A stretch of 64,000 nt of DNA from Micrasema longulum (GCA_022494885.1 JAGVSM010004207.1:1-64000), one strand, 5' to 3'. Shown: positions 45,804 through 57,140, numbered from the stretch's first letter. Translations and numbers: made by a program. The notes: a model not told the origin generated them from the sequence alone.

Positions 45804-45819
45804 ATTTTATTTATTTTTC

Positions 45820-46230
45820 GATCACTTGTTGTTTTGTTTTTAGCAGTCTCCGAATTTGTCCATTTTACAATTTCTTCTCATATCTGATTGGTCAAATAAG
45901 AAGAATGTATTTTTTCTATCATACTCTTTACAACACGAGCTGGTCTTTTGGCAACTTGTAGAATATTTATGGCAGCTGCTCTGCCTGAAGTACGCTCTTC
46001 ACTCGCAGCCCAAACATTATGGTTCCGACGGTAGATATTACTTTGTGATAAAGTAAAGATATTTGGAATACCGGAGATGTCTTCTGACAAATACAAGGCT
46101 AAGATTTTCGTTCCAACACATAATCCAGAAAACCAGAGAAGAATCGTCTTTGAGCATTCGGTTGGCTATCCTTATTGTCGGACGGGTTGCGGTCGTCTTG
46201 AATAGCATTTTCCACATTATCATCCCTCAC
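45820..46230 (-). pseudogene. Transposase-like N-terminal fragment (possibly piggyBac)
   Basis: The minus strand reads SGRAAAINILQVAKRPARVV, SMIEKIHSSYLTNQI and, after one stop, EEIVKWTNSE. The order 'GRxxAxNI ... P ... I..I...TN.E' is that of the region before the first catalytic block in piggyBac transposases. An upstream frame with QDDRNPSDNKDSQPN may be the acidic N-terminus. There are at least two disruptions. The SINE at 45.3-45.8 kb interrupts it right after the TNSE block. Confidence 0.4.
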
Positions 46231-46381
46231 ATTGTATTTTTGTTCGATTCAACTGATCCTCTATTTCTAAGGTGATTTTCCAGGAAGACAATGACCAGGT
46301 GCCATGTCATAAGCTGCAGTGTAATGAATTCTAGAGTTATCAACTCTTAACAAAATTTTTAGTTTGAGATAAGGACTAACA

Positions 46382-46862
46382 TATGACAACATCGATAAAG
46401 AACATTTAAGAGATTTACTTGTCGTTAGCTGATTTATGTGGCAACTTTGCACAATGTGTAATTCTGCTTATATTTAATCATCTTTATTCCTTGAATTCTT
46501 CCTTCTTTTGATGTTTGTGAAGTTAATAAGCTGAAAAGATTGCTGATGCGAGTGGGATTTATCTGATTTTATTATTTCACCTACATACTAGACAATGCCT
46601 GAAAATATTTTTCAATTTTTACACTTTTTAGATCAGATAGCTTCATCAAAAATGTTTTGAGCTTTTATTTTTGTATGTATGCATGGACTGAATTCAATCC
46701 TTTTGGGAGGAATCGAAGGAATATAGATGCAAAAAATAGGCAGATTAGTGAATGTTAAAGTGTGCAAAGTGGCTCCTTAAACCAGCGAATGACCGGTCAT
46801 AAGCCCTGTGGATTTTTACATTCCCTTCTCTAAAATGTTATTTATCTCTGTTGTAATATGTA
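46382..46862. mobile_element. MITE, ACAACAGAG family
   Basis: The right end is the complement of TTACAACAGAGATAAATAAC (about 46844-46862) and of the GCTTATGACCGGTCATTCGC block. The left end is decayed but keeps AAAGAACATTTAAGAGA and GTGGCAACTTTGCACAATG. The interior TTTATTATTTCACCTACATAC and ACAATGCCTGAAAATATTTT are shared with the 52.3-kb copy. Non-coding. Confidence 0.75.
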
Positions 46863-47510
46863 AATTATCAATTCAGTTTACATGTTCTCACCAGAATTTT
46901 TCTCTGGCCCTGGCCTATCCTATTTGTATTCACTTAAATATGTTTTAACAGGGGAAATATCATGATCAAAAAGAGATTAAACTTATTACTTATCGCAAAA
47001 ACACAATATTTTTAAACGTTTTGAAATTGTTGACTTTGTCAATTTAAAAAGTTATGTAGTTTATTCCAAATGAGAAACTGTGTTTTATGGCATTTCGTAT
47101 AGTTAAAATTGTTAAATGGGAAAATTTGAATGGCATTTCATAAGCGGAATTCAAAATATGTTGTACATCACATTTTAAAATAAATCTAAAATCCACTTGA
47201 CATAATTGGAGTGCTTAATTTATCTCCGGTAACAAAATTAATTTCCCTAAAATAACTTCACTTTTGTTGGTAGGTACAAAATATTTATGAAGAATTTTTT
47301 AATAAACTTTGTTGAGTTTGATTCAGTTAAAATGACGGAAAAGCGATATTAAAATATTCCACCCTTGTCAAATTCAAAACGTTGAAATAATTACACAAAC
47401 TTATTGAGATATCCTTTAAAATTTTGATTATGCCGAGGGGTTCATTACAAAGATAAAATTTCATCTAACAAAAAATTTGTTCAGAAAAAATAACACGAAA
47501 ATTATTGAAA
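46863..47510. other. AT-rich DNA without a gene
   Basis: No feature supported. Confidence 0.45.
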
Positions 47511-47771
47511 TTATTTGGATTTTGGATTGTTATTATAAATCTTTATTTGAGAAAACCACGATTTACCAAAAATCCTGTTGATATTTTTTAATCCTCTTTT
47601 TTTCCACAAATTATCTAATTTTGTATACATCATCGAAGATAACCATTTTGTGTTGTTTTTAAAATCAAATATTTCATGCCATCCTTGCCAGGAATCTAAC
47701 TCGTGGATATTCCATATATCTGTTGTTTTTTTGTGGTTTCGCATTATTGTTTTAAGTAAAAGATTTTTCAT
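47511..47771 (-). CDS. Unidentified 86-codon frame
   Basis: Minus-strand frame with a varied, non-repetitive composition (TTDIWNIHELDSWQGWHEIF, LDNLWKKRGLKNINRIFGK), unlike the low-complexity ORFs around it. No motif, signal peptide or membrane segment is recognised and no splice partners are evident. It may be a fragment of a mobile element, an exon, or chance. Confidence 0.2.
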   Translation of the reverse strand: MKNLLLKTIMRNHKKTTDIWNIHELDSWQGWHEIFDFKNNTKWLSSMMYTKLDNLWKKRGLKNINRIFGKSWFSQIKIYNNNPKSK

Positions 47772-48141
47772 TATTACATTTAGACTGCTCCAAAATATTT
47801 TTTTAAGACCAAAGAGCTGAAATTTTTAGGAGTAAAAAATTTTCACTAACCGAGGTCTGTAGAACCGATTTACTGAGGTCATAAGGCTGATAGAACAAGG
47901 CCCAGAGCGCCAAATATTAGAGGTTTATAAAAATTTCCTAGCATGTTACAGTCGGTGATAGCTGATTGATGCCTGCTAGTATTGTTTTAATTATTAATTT
48001 CTTTATTTAGTACAAAGTATTCATACATGTGACTATTCTCATTATAAGTAACGATAGAAAAATATTGCAACAGATATGTAGAAAATGTTGATAAAAAATA
48101 GTTACACAATTGGTTAAAACGAGACCTGTTTTTTTTAAACA

Positions 48142-48250
48142 TTAAGTTATTCTGGGTGGGGGGGGGTGTATTTTTCATAATTTTCTTCCGTCTCCACTTT
48201 TCTCTAAATACTGACAAGTCTAAAATATAAGCTTGGCTTAAAGAAATATG
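48142..48250 (+). repeat. SINE family A, body fragment
   Basis: CATTAAGTTATTCTGGGTG, a nine-base G run, then GTGTATTTTTCATAATTTTC and AAATACTGACAAGTCTAAAA match the body of the 37.48-kb copy. The head is missing. Confidence 0.7.
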
Positions 48251-48689
48251 TTTTTAAATACATTGTTTTTTTATGTTTTCTTTAATTTATTGTTTTTGGA
48301 ATAAAATCGCATTAAACAGATAAACATACAATTATGTCCAGATCAAACATACGAGTACAATTATGTCCAGGTCAAAACTGCAAAACTGCAACTTTTTAGC
48401 TTTTCAAATAAAGCCAAACAAACACCTTGGTTACAGAATGTAACTACTTAATATATCATAGGTTTATATATTAACTACGGTTTCATTTACTGATTTTCAA
48501 TTTTTATATTTTTCTGTTTTTTTACTGAAAAAAAAATGTTTTCATGCTTTATTTTTATTGGATAAATTAAATCAGTCAAATAAAAATTCAATTTTCTTTT
48601 CAAAATTCATAATTTGCTCGTTTTTCTGGGGTGTTCATTCAGATTTTAATTAATTGAAATCTCTCGTGATAAAATTTACGACGTCATTA
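48251..48689. other. AT-rich DNA without a gene
   Basis: A short imperfect direct repeat (ACAATTATGTCCAG at about 48329 and 48358). Nothing else. Confidence 0.4.
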
Positions 48690-48965
48690 TAAAGCGTTCT
48701 GCAGATCAGCAAAAGTTTCGTCAATTTAGCGGTCCAAATTAAGCTTACTAAATGGAATTATTGAACAATGTTAATTGGACGTTGAACATTCGAATCGCAG
48801 GCTCGATACGTCAGTAGACTAGCCGTGTAATTGGACTGTTCTCTAACAGATGATCGCCTGAAATCCGACGTTGGAGATCGCTCTAATTCCCACTCCCAAG
48901 TCTCAATAATTATATCCACACATATTTCAATCGTTTCGACGATAAAGTTTTCAACGAACTCCATA
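48690..48965. other. GC-richer unique island
   Basis: Includes TATTGAACAATGTTAATTGG, AGTAGACTAGCCGTGTAATTGG and GATCGCTCTAATTCCC. Several TAATTG (homeodomain-like) and one ACAATG (Sox-like) cores are present. The 68-codon minus-strand frame has no motif. Candidate regulatory DNA. Confidence 0.35.
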
Positions 48966-49254
48966 ATAACCGACTTAATATTTTTCTTTAGATTTAAACA
49001 GTGATTAGTTTTTATAAAAAGAGGAAAAAAAGAGAATCACAATATCTTGGATTGGTAGATTTTTTTTTTATTAGCTACAGGAAAAAATATTAATAGTATG
49101 CATCACAAAGGTTCTGATTTAGAGTGAGTTTAACTATTTAAATAGTAATATTAAGAAACCTCGTATAACAGAAGTATTTGTAAGTGATCTACATAAAGAA
49201 AAACAATCCAAAGTTTTATGGTTGACATAGAATAATTATTTAAGTGGGTGTTTT

Positions 49255-49370
49255 TACATTTGAATATTTCATACCTTACCACCTTTGAAATCAACCGACC
49301 TTGCCAAGAATCGAACCCGAAAATCAACGACGGTAAAAAATACGCCAATTTCTGCGCTACGAATTGTACT
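49255..49370 (-). repeat. tRNA-like SINE head, unassigned family
   Basis: The minus strand reads a tRNA-like series ending ATTTTCGGGTTCGATTCTTG (B-box) then GCAAGGTCGGTTGATTTCAA. Similar in form to the heads of families C and D but diverged. Confidence 0.45.
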
Positions 49371-51496
49371 TTAGAATGTTTACCTTAAAGCCGCCATCGA
49401 GTTGAAATCACTCGTCCAAGTTTGTAGTTTTATTTTACACACAGCACTGTATTCAGACATAATATGCTTATATATAGTAAATAAATAAATTTGTTTATTA
49501 TCAATTAAAATATGGTGTACACTAATAAAGGTGAAAAAAAAAACAGTTTTCAGTTCTCCAAAAATAGCTCAAACAGTTTCACAGATACAAATTAAACCGC
49601 TTACGAAAAACTAAAGCCCAAGAATCAGGATATTATTAAACAATATGGATGCCAGTATTTCATTATTTGATTTTGACTTGCTTATATCTGCGCCCCTCCC
49701 ACAAGCAAGGCTTCGTAACCCCTCAAGAAAGAAAACAATGCTCGAAACTGGTAGAAACGGTTTATTAAACTGTTTATTTTGTGAGTTGTTAACTGTTACT
49801 GCTACATTTATCAAAAAACAGAAACGCCTATCACCAGCACACATAGTGCGCGTTAAGTATATGAAGCTGTATGGAAATGCTATTTTTATAATAATTTTAA
49901 TTTTTGTATTTTGACTATTTGCACTTAAAAAAAATTTGCTATGTGTATACCGCCAACTCAAAGTATTTTAAATATTATTTACTTTAAAATATCTCTAAAT
50001 TTATCATGACTAAAATATGTGTTATTTTACATTTATTTTTGTTTTGTCGAAATAGGTATGTAATAAATAAAAAAGACATTTATAAACATACATTTGATTT
50101 AAATTAGGTCGACATGTGTCAGAAATAAATTATAAATCAATGATGAATAAATTTAAATTTAACATTTCTATCAAGCAGAGGACAATGAATGACTTCTTGT
50201 TTATTTAGAAATTATTGAATAATACAATAGATTTCCCACCACTGTTAACTTTTGTATTCGTGTTTTAGCAACAAGACTAATTTTTTTGTTTCACAGTCAT
50301 CATCGTGGTACTAATTATCCATTGAATTCACTAATAAATTATTCGCATGCAGCGACTTAAAAATTAATACAGTAATGATTTAGATTTATTTTATACCACG
50401 CCGCTGATGATCAAGTCATGAGTTTCAAAAAAGAATTAACAATTAAAAGTTCAAATAATGTTCAGCTCTTCACTTTTAGTTCTTTACTCTTTACTCATGT
50501 GTGTATAATTATTTTTTAAATTTATTATTGTTTTGTATTAATATTCATATAAACCATGAAGTAAACTTTTCAGCTTTCCTTTCACTTTCTTTTACTTTTT
50601 TTTTCTCTTTTTTTCTTCTCTTCCTCTATTATTCAGGTAAATTTTTATATTTTCTACAGATGTGATAAATCTTTTTTTATAAATAAATACTGTTTGCTTT
50701 TGTATACTTTTCTCGATTTTTTGTTTTATTTTTTTCATACTATGCAATTTTTTTTTTTACTGGTTTTATTGTAATTATGTAAAAGGTTCATAGAACCGCA
50801 AATAAATAAACGAATTAAAATTATTTATTTTTAGCATGATATTTTACATAATAATACTCAACGTGAAGTCCAGGTTAACTTTCGCAAGTTTTGCAATATA
50901 TTCGAGTTTATTTGCTTCAACCTGGACCCTTTCCATTTCCCTTTCATCATCAAATATTTTTCTATTGTAATAAATATATTTTCAGACTAAAAACCTCGAA
51001 AACATGAAATATGACCGCAACATTCCAGTTCAGTACACATTGAATTGTGATATTTCTTAACACATCGCTTATTACCGGTCAAGTACGTATGTAGTAATCT
51101 TTGGTACTATGAGCTTGTTTATTTCGGAACAAAAGATTCAATTATGGGTTGATGTCTCATTTCCTCAACCGTTATCGTTAAAAATATCCTTATCCACAGA
51201 ACTGACTTATCTTTCAGTTGTAAGTACAATTTTAAATACGCAAAGGATACTCGATGACAAAATGTACTATATTTATTCACAAAACAACCCTAATGCTATA
51301 ACTTTAGTAAATGATGAAATATCTTTTGGCAACTAAGGCGTTACATTGTTATATCAATTTGCTTCTGGATAGTTACTCCATTAAGGTAAAACGATGATGA
51401 ATGACTTATTTCTCCAACAATGTTTAAGTATGTCCAAATGCTTGCAGACTGGCTGGATTTCCTTCCTAGGCAGTTATTCATATTTAAATTTGTTTC
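49371..51496. other. AT-rich DNA; possible retrotransposon 3' end
   Basis: Opposing frames at 49611-49961 and 51109-51336 have no recognised domain. About 50770-50830 (TTATGTAAAAGGTTCATAGA, then AAATAAATAAACG) has the form of a non-LTR 3' terminus preceded by a pyrimidine-rich tract (50580-50630). Confidence 0.35.
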
Positions 51497-51607
51497 AACA
51501 GAGAGGCAAAACATTTTTGAGAAGGGAAATCTTGGCATTTACAGGGCTTATAACCTCCCATCTTCCATATTTCTTTCTCAAAAATGTTTTCTCTCTCTGT
51601 TGAAATA
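51497..51607. mobile_element. Short foldback MITE
   Basis: The arms are TTTCAACAGAGAGGCAAAAC with ATTTTTGAGAA (left) and TTCTCAAAAATGTTTTCTC with TCTCTGTTGAAA (right), near-perfect inverted repeats around about 45 bp containing GGCATTTACAGGGCTTATAAC. The interior block is like that of the ACAACAGAG family, of which this may be a deleted relative. The two plus-strand ORFs and one minus-strand ORF here are shadows. Confidence 0.75.
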
Positions 51608-52067
51608 AATTTAAAGACTTAGTTCTCATTTCTCGATCAAATTGGCTAGTTATATAAATCACAATATCATCACTGCTTCTTTATCCACATGTTTTTATAA
51701 GTAAGGTCTGTAAAATTAATATAAAGTAATATTGTTCATAATTCATTAGCGATCCCTTCTTCTCTTCTTTTATTACTCTTATTTTTATCATGTATATGTA
51801 TTATAGACTTATTGTGAAATCACCTGTTAATAACTTACTTTGTTTTTTATCATTTTTTGCTCTTTATAACATATAATTATGTGAAGATTTGTATTTCACC
51901 GTATATTTTATTCATAGTTTTTATTGTATAATTTTTATTTTTTCTGCCTTAAAATTTATGGGAGGAAAAAATGCGCTTTTGCTCTCTTTGTTGTAATATA
52001 ATACGTCAACAATGTTTTGAGTTTTTACAAATTTTCGCAGACAAGGACTGGATTCAACCCGCTAGGG
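51608..52067. other. AT-rich DNA, partly MITE-derived
   Basis: GTCAACAATGTTTTGAGTTTTT (about 52005) followed by ACAAGGACTGGATTCAACCC resembles the interior of the 46.6-kb MITE, suggesting an older, partly overwritten copy. Confidence 0.35.
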
Positions 52068-52400
52068 AACTGTTAATATTAACATATTACAACAGAGATG
52101 ACGAACATTTAAGAGAAGGGAATGTAGAAGTCTAGGCATCCACAGGACTTATGACATGTCATTGGCTGGTTTAAGTGGCTATTTTACACACTGTGTAATA
52201 TTCACCAGTTTGCATATATCTAACGTGTTGTTGACGTTTGTAAAATTTAAAACCTTAAACCTTTGTTGTTGCGGGTGAGATTCGTATGATTGAATTATTT
52301 CACCCACATTCTAGGCAACGCCTGAAAGAATTTTTAATTTTTATACCTTTTTTTTGGACCATATGGATTTATCAACAATGTTTTGATTGTGTCTAAATGC
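52068..52400 (+). mobile_element. MITE, ACAACAGAG family (one end and interior)
   Basis: The left arm TTACAACAGAGATGACGAAC, GAGAAGGGAATGTAGAAGTC and GACTTATGACATGTCATTGG is the cleanest version of the terminal repeat. The interior has TTATTTCACCCACATTCTAGG and AACGCCTGAAAGAATTTTTA as in the 46.5-kb copy. The right terminal repeat is missing. Confidence 0.7.
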
Positions 52401-52625
52401 TTGTAGACAACAATATTTTTTGTTACAAACTATGTTCTTATATATTAATATGTCTATATTCTATGTAAAATTATATTTTTTTTGCCAATATGCAAACCTG
52501 TTTTTTTTATTTTTCTTCTTCCTAATTTATTTTAATTTCCTTGTTTTTCTTAAAGTAGAAACATATTTTTTTGGATGATTATGTAAATAATTATTGCTTA
52601 AAAAAGTTTTAAACAAAACACCTTT

Positions 52626-52794
52626 TGTTAGACCGCTTGATTTTATTTTAAAGCACTACTAGTTTTGTAAAGGACGGATTTTGTATCTATGAGTGTTTTT
52701 ATAAACTAATTATAAAAAAACACATGTAAATGAAAGGATATGTGCTTTCTGAAACTAGAAGTGCTTCAAAATAAACTCAAGTGGTCTAACAACA
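52626..52794. mobile_element. Foldback MITE with about 40-bp arms
   Basis: The left arm TTGTTAGACCGCTTGATTTT, ATTTTAAAGCACTACTAGTTT is complementary to the right arm (GAAACTAGAAGTGCTTCAAAAT, AAACTCAAGTGGTCTAACAA) with a few mismatches. The inner part (GTGTTTTTATAAAC against AAAAAAACAC) is also partly complementary. No ORF. Confidence 0.8.
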
Positions 52795-53104
52795 AAATGT
52801 TTCATTAATTATATATTTCATCGTGTCATTCCTTAAAGTTAACGCTGATTGAATCAATAATGGAACTATTGTTTTTTTGATTTCTTAAACTTTATATTTA
52901 ATTTAATACATATATTACAAAAAATATTAGCATCGAAAAGCCTATGAGGTGTTAAAATAAGTCAATAAATTCCGTTACTTATTATTTTTTAAATTTTTTT
53001 CACTTTCAATTATATTTATATGTATGTTGAGATAATAGAGTAAAATAAAGTTTATATAAAAATAAGATAAGTGTACATAATATCCAGAGAATAATATGTA
53101 AAAC

Positions 53105-53700
53105 AGTAAGAGAATATTGTAACGAAAAACTCCCTAAATGACGTGAAAAATGTAAATGTCCAAAGTAATATTGTTCAACAAAAAGATAGCCTTTCCAACA
53201 AGCATAACTATTGGCAGGTTGGTCCTGTATATTGGAATGTGAAACAGTCTATGCTGACGCTGTCTAAGGTAATTATCCGGAACATAAAAGCTAATGATCC
53301 GCATAATTTCAGGGTTGTCAAAAATACCGCGCAACAATCAAAAGAAGTGCGTTGTTAAATACACATTCCTTCTAGTCTTCAAACTGCTGTAACCAAGCAT
53401 TTCCTGGAGGAGCTCAGTGAGATAAAACCATGGATAATATCTGTTGTTTCTGATGTAGAGAAACCGAAGGAATTTCTTGTGAAATATCCCTAAATCATCG
53501 AGCCACTCTCGAGTCTACTTTGCACCAACGAGTTATAAAGAATTCTCAGTTTTCCTGTATTACCAAAAACTATCTAGCAGTAGGCAAGACGAATCATTAC
53601 ATCTTCAACGAACTTCTAAAAACTGTTTCGATACGATCATGAAATGTCAGGGAACTGACAAAATTGATGCCTTGATCTGTTACTTTCGAAGTCCGCATAC
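53105..53700 (-). pseudogene. Jockey-like RT C-terminal region (family of 34.6 kb)
   Basis: The minus-strand sequence aligns with the C-terminal 0.7 kb of the 34.6-37.3 kb element: shared AGTTCGTTGAAGAT, GAATTCTTTATAACTCGTTGG, and protein blocks RQHRLFHIPIYRTNLPIV and FLLNNITLDIYIFHV. It lacks the 132-bp insertion seen at 37.1 kb. There are several stops (for example around 53345) and no catalytic core. 5'-truncated and dead. Confidence 0.8.
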
Positions 53701-54295
53701 TTATATGACCAATGCAAATAATATTAAAAACTGAAAAACTACGTTAATTAAGAATATTGAGAAATAAGACTTTATTTTCATTTCACCATAGCAACGGCAA
53801 TCGAGTTATACGGAAAACCATGCATGTTATTTCTATAGCGGAATTCGAGTGCTAAGGGTTAAAATATGTACTACCACTTTCCATTATGTTTTATTCCAAC
53901 TCAATACATGGTTTTAGGTCTGAGGGATATTTGGAATACGTTACTATTTTATTTAATACGTGTTCTATTGTATAAAAACAAAAAATAGGTTCCAAACTTT
54001 TATTTATTTATTTAACTTTTTGTTACGTTATTATAAAATGTTATTTATACATTATCGGGCTTATTGAAAATGGCAATTTCTTCCAGCCAACCAAAAAAAT
54101 TATAATTTTATGTTCATAATTCAAGTAACAGAACATATTCAATAGAAAATAAATATTAAAATGATAAAGATATATAAATATAAAAAACAAATTTATTTAT
54201 TAATTACCTTTAATCAAAACTATTATTCTATGAGAAAGTGGAAAAAAGAGGAAAGACGAAAGAGGAAAGGAGGAGAGATTAAGGAAGAGAAGGGA
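53701..54295. other. AT-rich DNA without a gene
   Basis: Ends in a purine-rich tract (54233-54297, GGAAAAAAGAGGAAAGACG and onward), which on the minus strand is the pyrimidine-rich region after the coding end of the next feature. Confidence 0.4.
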
Positions 54296-54415
54296 GTTTT
54301 TCTTCATACGTGATTTAAACAAAAATAATGTAGTTACATCTTTGATGGTGGATGGGAGATGATTCCACAGTCGAGCCGCATGAACACTTTATGAGTTAGA
54401 GAATAAAAATGAATT
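54296..54415 (-). pseudogene. Non-LTR RT C-terminal fragment
   Basis: The minus strand reads SVHAARLWNHLPSTIKDVTT, LFLFKSRMKKNSLL. The 'AARLWNxLPxxI....FKxxLKxxLL' block is the classic C-terminus of many jockey/CR1-like proteins. Only the last about 35 residues are readable; upstream bases do not continue in frame. Confidence 0.6.
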
Positions 54416-55011
54416 GTAAATGAGTATTGAGAGAGAACCTTGAGAATTAGAACAAAGAAGTAAACCATGAATTAAAAAAACACCCAGGTATATAGGGGCT
54501 TGTAACTGTAATATTTTGCCATAAAAAGTCATTTTCTCTTTAAAACATAATTTGATTTTTGTTTTTACTTCATTTGATCCCATGTAAATTTCAAAAAGCA
54601 CGTTCGCGACCTTGATCATTCGACTCCCTTTGAACTTTAAGCACGTACTAAAAAGTTAAAAGAAAAAAATCATCGATGACAGAAATCCGAATGTCGTCAA
54701 TTGGAAAGGTCGCAATGTACATCATTAGCAAGAAATGCGTCTCGGGGTAAGTGAGTAAGGCACCCCAGTAGAATCATCTCCCATCTAGCAGAGGCGTACT
54801 GTATAATCATTTTTCGTAACCAATTTAAACAGATCCTTGTTTTTTATTTTGTTAGCTGTCAAGATTGTTTTGTTGCTTTTATATATTGATGTTATTTATT
54901 ATAATTATATTTGTTGTTTCAGAATAGTTCTTTTTGTACCTGGTGAATTCGCTGGGGAGAATTATTTATTTTTAATTTTACATTGTTTTATCTAGTGAAT
55001 AAACAGCTTGG
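54416..55011. other. Unassigned DNA
   Basis: The minus-strand frame at 54389-54619 is in a different frame from the RT fragment and has no motif. No other feature. Confidence 0.35.
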
Positions 55012-55215
55012 TTGTCGCCACGTAGCTAGTTGCAGATTCACGGGTCAGAGGTTTGAGGTTTGAATCTCACTCCACCCCAACTTGATTACAAACAAACATT
55101 ACATGAACTTGATAAACATTTTATAATTATCAGTTTTTTACAACTCGTTGAAAATGGCCCCAAAATTAAAATACAATTTTGTAAATCATAAGAACCTCAA
55201 TATTTTTTCTAATAA
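55012..55215 (+). repeat. SINE family B (tRNA-derived)
   Basis: The head GGTTGTCGCCACGTAGCTAG and GAGGTTTGAATCTCACTCCA is followed by ACAACTCGTTGAAAATGGCC and the AT-rich family end. Like the 17.15-kb copy, but with a small insertion near 55085-55115. Confidence 0.8.
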
Positions 55216-55318
55216 ATGCGAAATTTCAATAATAATAATGATAATGATGTTTTTTTGTTAGACATACGTTTTTTTAAATATTTTTTTTGTTTGTAAGTAA
55301 ATCTTCTTCTTTTTTATG

Positions 55319-55478
55319 GCACAACAGGCCAAGAGGCCCAATCACAGTGACGAATTACATCACAGAATATCGGGGCTTGAAAGAAATCACCTGCAATTTC
55401 AGTGATCTGGGAATCAAACCCGGAACCTCACTGTGCGTTAGGCAAACATTTTAGCCATTTAACCACGAGAGTCGCCAT
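55319..55478 (-). repeat. SINE family D (tRNA-derived)
   Basis: Begins GCACAACAGGCCAAGAGGCC, with CAGTGACGAATTACATCACA. The minus-strand head has GGCGACTCTCGTGGTTAAAT and GAGGTTCCGGGTTTGATTCC (good B-box). About 100 bp from a family B copy in the opposite orientation. Confidence 0.85.
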
Positions 55479-56183
55479 AATATACGCAAATTCAAATTTG
55501 TCATCAGTAAATCAATTAAAGTAAATAGCATTAAAGTGTAGTCCATGTACCAGGATTAAATTTATTTTCGAGAAATTAAATTTCCGATTAAAAATATAAT
55601 AATTTTCAATGCTCTGATTTTTATTTACAAGTTAAAAAATGGACTGCTTCCTTAGTACATGCAAACAAAATTAATGTAAATATGAAAACATTAACTTGCA
55701 ACGATAAACATGTATGTATACGAAAGAAATAACCAAACAATACATCACATACAAATAATATACTCACTAGATCCTCTACAAAAAAACAGCGTTAACAAAT
55801 ACAAACAAATACCTCTTTCGGACAAAGGGATTTCAAGTATTACGTGATTTAAATCTATAACCTACTTCCACTGTCCATTAAAACAATTAATACCCAGAAA
55901 ATGTTCAAAAAGGCTATAAAAAATGGATATATGAGATGAATAGAAGTAAAATGGATTGACTCATTCGCCCAAACCAATATTGAATAACCTGCTTCACAAA
56001 CGTATGGTTTATGCTTTGTTTTTGTTCTTTTTTTGTGCGTTTTATAATATAAATAATAAAGGTATACATAAATTAAATATACACATAAATACATAGTGTT
56101 TAAAAATGTTTTAACATTTCGTAATTTCTCTCCATATATGAAGTCTTCTATTATCACATGTAAAAAAAAAACATATTATTAAT
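55479..56183. other. AT-rich DNA without a gene
   Basis: The 100-codon minus-strand frame at 55855-56157 has no recognised domain and a hydrophobic AT-driven composition. Confidence 0.4.
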
Positions 56184-56235
56184 TGTCTTCGGCACGGGTA
56201 ACCTCAGTAAGGTCAAATTGTTTTTATTATTTATT
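56184..56235 (+). repeat. Dispersed repeat (GGCACGGGTAACC type)
   Basis: TCTTCGGCACGGGTAACCTC with AGTAAGGTCAAATT and TTTTTATTATT matches 42174-42225. Confidence 0.6.
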
Positions 56236-56384
56236 TTTGTTTTTAATGTAAGAATTTTTTTATTGTTTTTATAAAGTCAACGTTTTGACCAATACAATAT
56301 GTGAAATATGAACAGAACCCACACTTATCACCTCGGTGTCTACTTTTAGAATAAAATACTTAAACGTAAGTTAATATTAATCTT

Positions 56385-56470
56385 CCTTATGGTTAATTAG
56401 TTAGTGCGTATACCTCACATGTCGGAGGTTTCGGGTTCAACTCTCAGTGAAATCGACGTGAAAAACGTAT
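56385..56470 (+). repeat. tRNA-like SINE head (family C type)
   Basis: TAGTTAGTGCGTATACCTCA, then GGAGGTTTCGGGTTCAACTC (B-box-like) and CGACGTGAAAAACGTATTTA resemble the tRNA-Asp-type head and first body bases of the 58.3-kb copy. Confidence 0.5.
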
Positions 56471-56919
56471 TTAGCTCGTAGTTTTTCACATCAATATTTC
56501 TAAGCACGTGGACTTAAAACAATTTTCAATACATTTATATGTCTTGCGGACTTGTCTTGTGAAAATAAAACAAATTTAAAAGATTGTGAATATTATGAAA
56601 TAATGTGGCTACATATTTATTATGCGCAAAATCAGTTGAATAAATGTAAAATACAAATGATTTAAAAATACAGTTATTCCATTGCCAGGGCTCAAAAATT
56701 AATTTAATTTTAAACCCTTTACAAATGAAGATTCGTGTTTTGATATTCAACAAGATAACATGGAACATCAAAAAGTTGGTTCTTCAAATTTAAATTGAAT
56801 CGAATTATTTAAAATGAAATTTTTAATCACAAAGTAATTCATTATTATTAAACAGCTTGTGTGTTAATACACAAACGGTTTTGCTTGTTGAATATTTACG
56901 TAAACCCTTTAGTGCCTAC
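56471..56919. other. AT-rich DNA without a gene
   Basis: No feature supported. Confidence 0.45.
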
Positions 56920-57140
56920 CTTTGTAGTTTACCAATGTGAAAAGTCGACCCCCGTCCCTGGTCGGTGCGGCCAAATCTCGCCCTCCGCCCTCCCACGGGC
57001 CCCCAGCATCCTTGGGGCTCATTAAATCCAAACGATTTTATGAGATGCCGCGGGGGTGAATATCTTATTTGTAAACACGATCCCTTATTTTCAATATTGA
57101 TGATTTGCTCCGTTGCCGGGCGAATATCGTCTTTGGACAA
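56920..57140. other. GC-richer unique island
   Basis: The most GC-rich block of the window: GACCCCCGTCCCTGGTCGG, TCGCCCTCCGCCCTCCCACG, CCGCGGGGGTGAA and GTTGCCGGGCGAATATCG. It contains a Fox-like GTAAACA and a TGTGAAAA (Su(H)-like) core. Opposing frames of 62-74 codons overlap, with no motif. Candidate enhancer. Confidence 0.45.

Noticed and set aside
54233..54297. Purine tract as a functional element
   Set aside because: It is the complement of the pyrimidine-rich sequence following the RT coding end and needs no other explanation.
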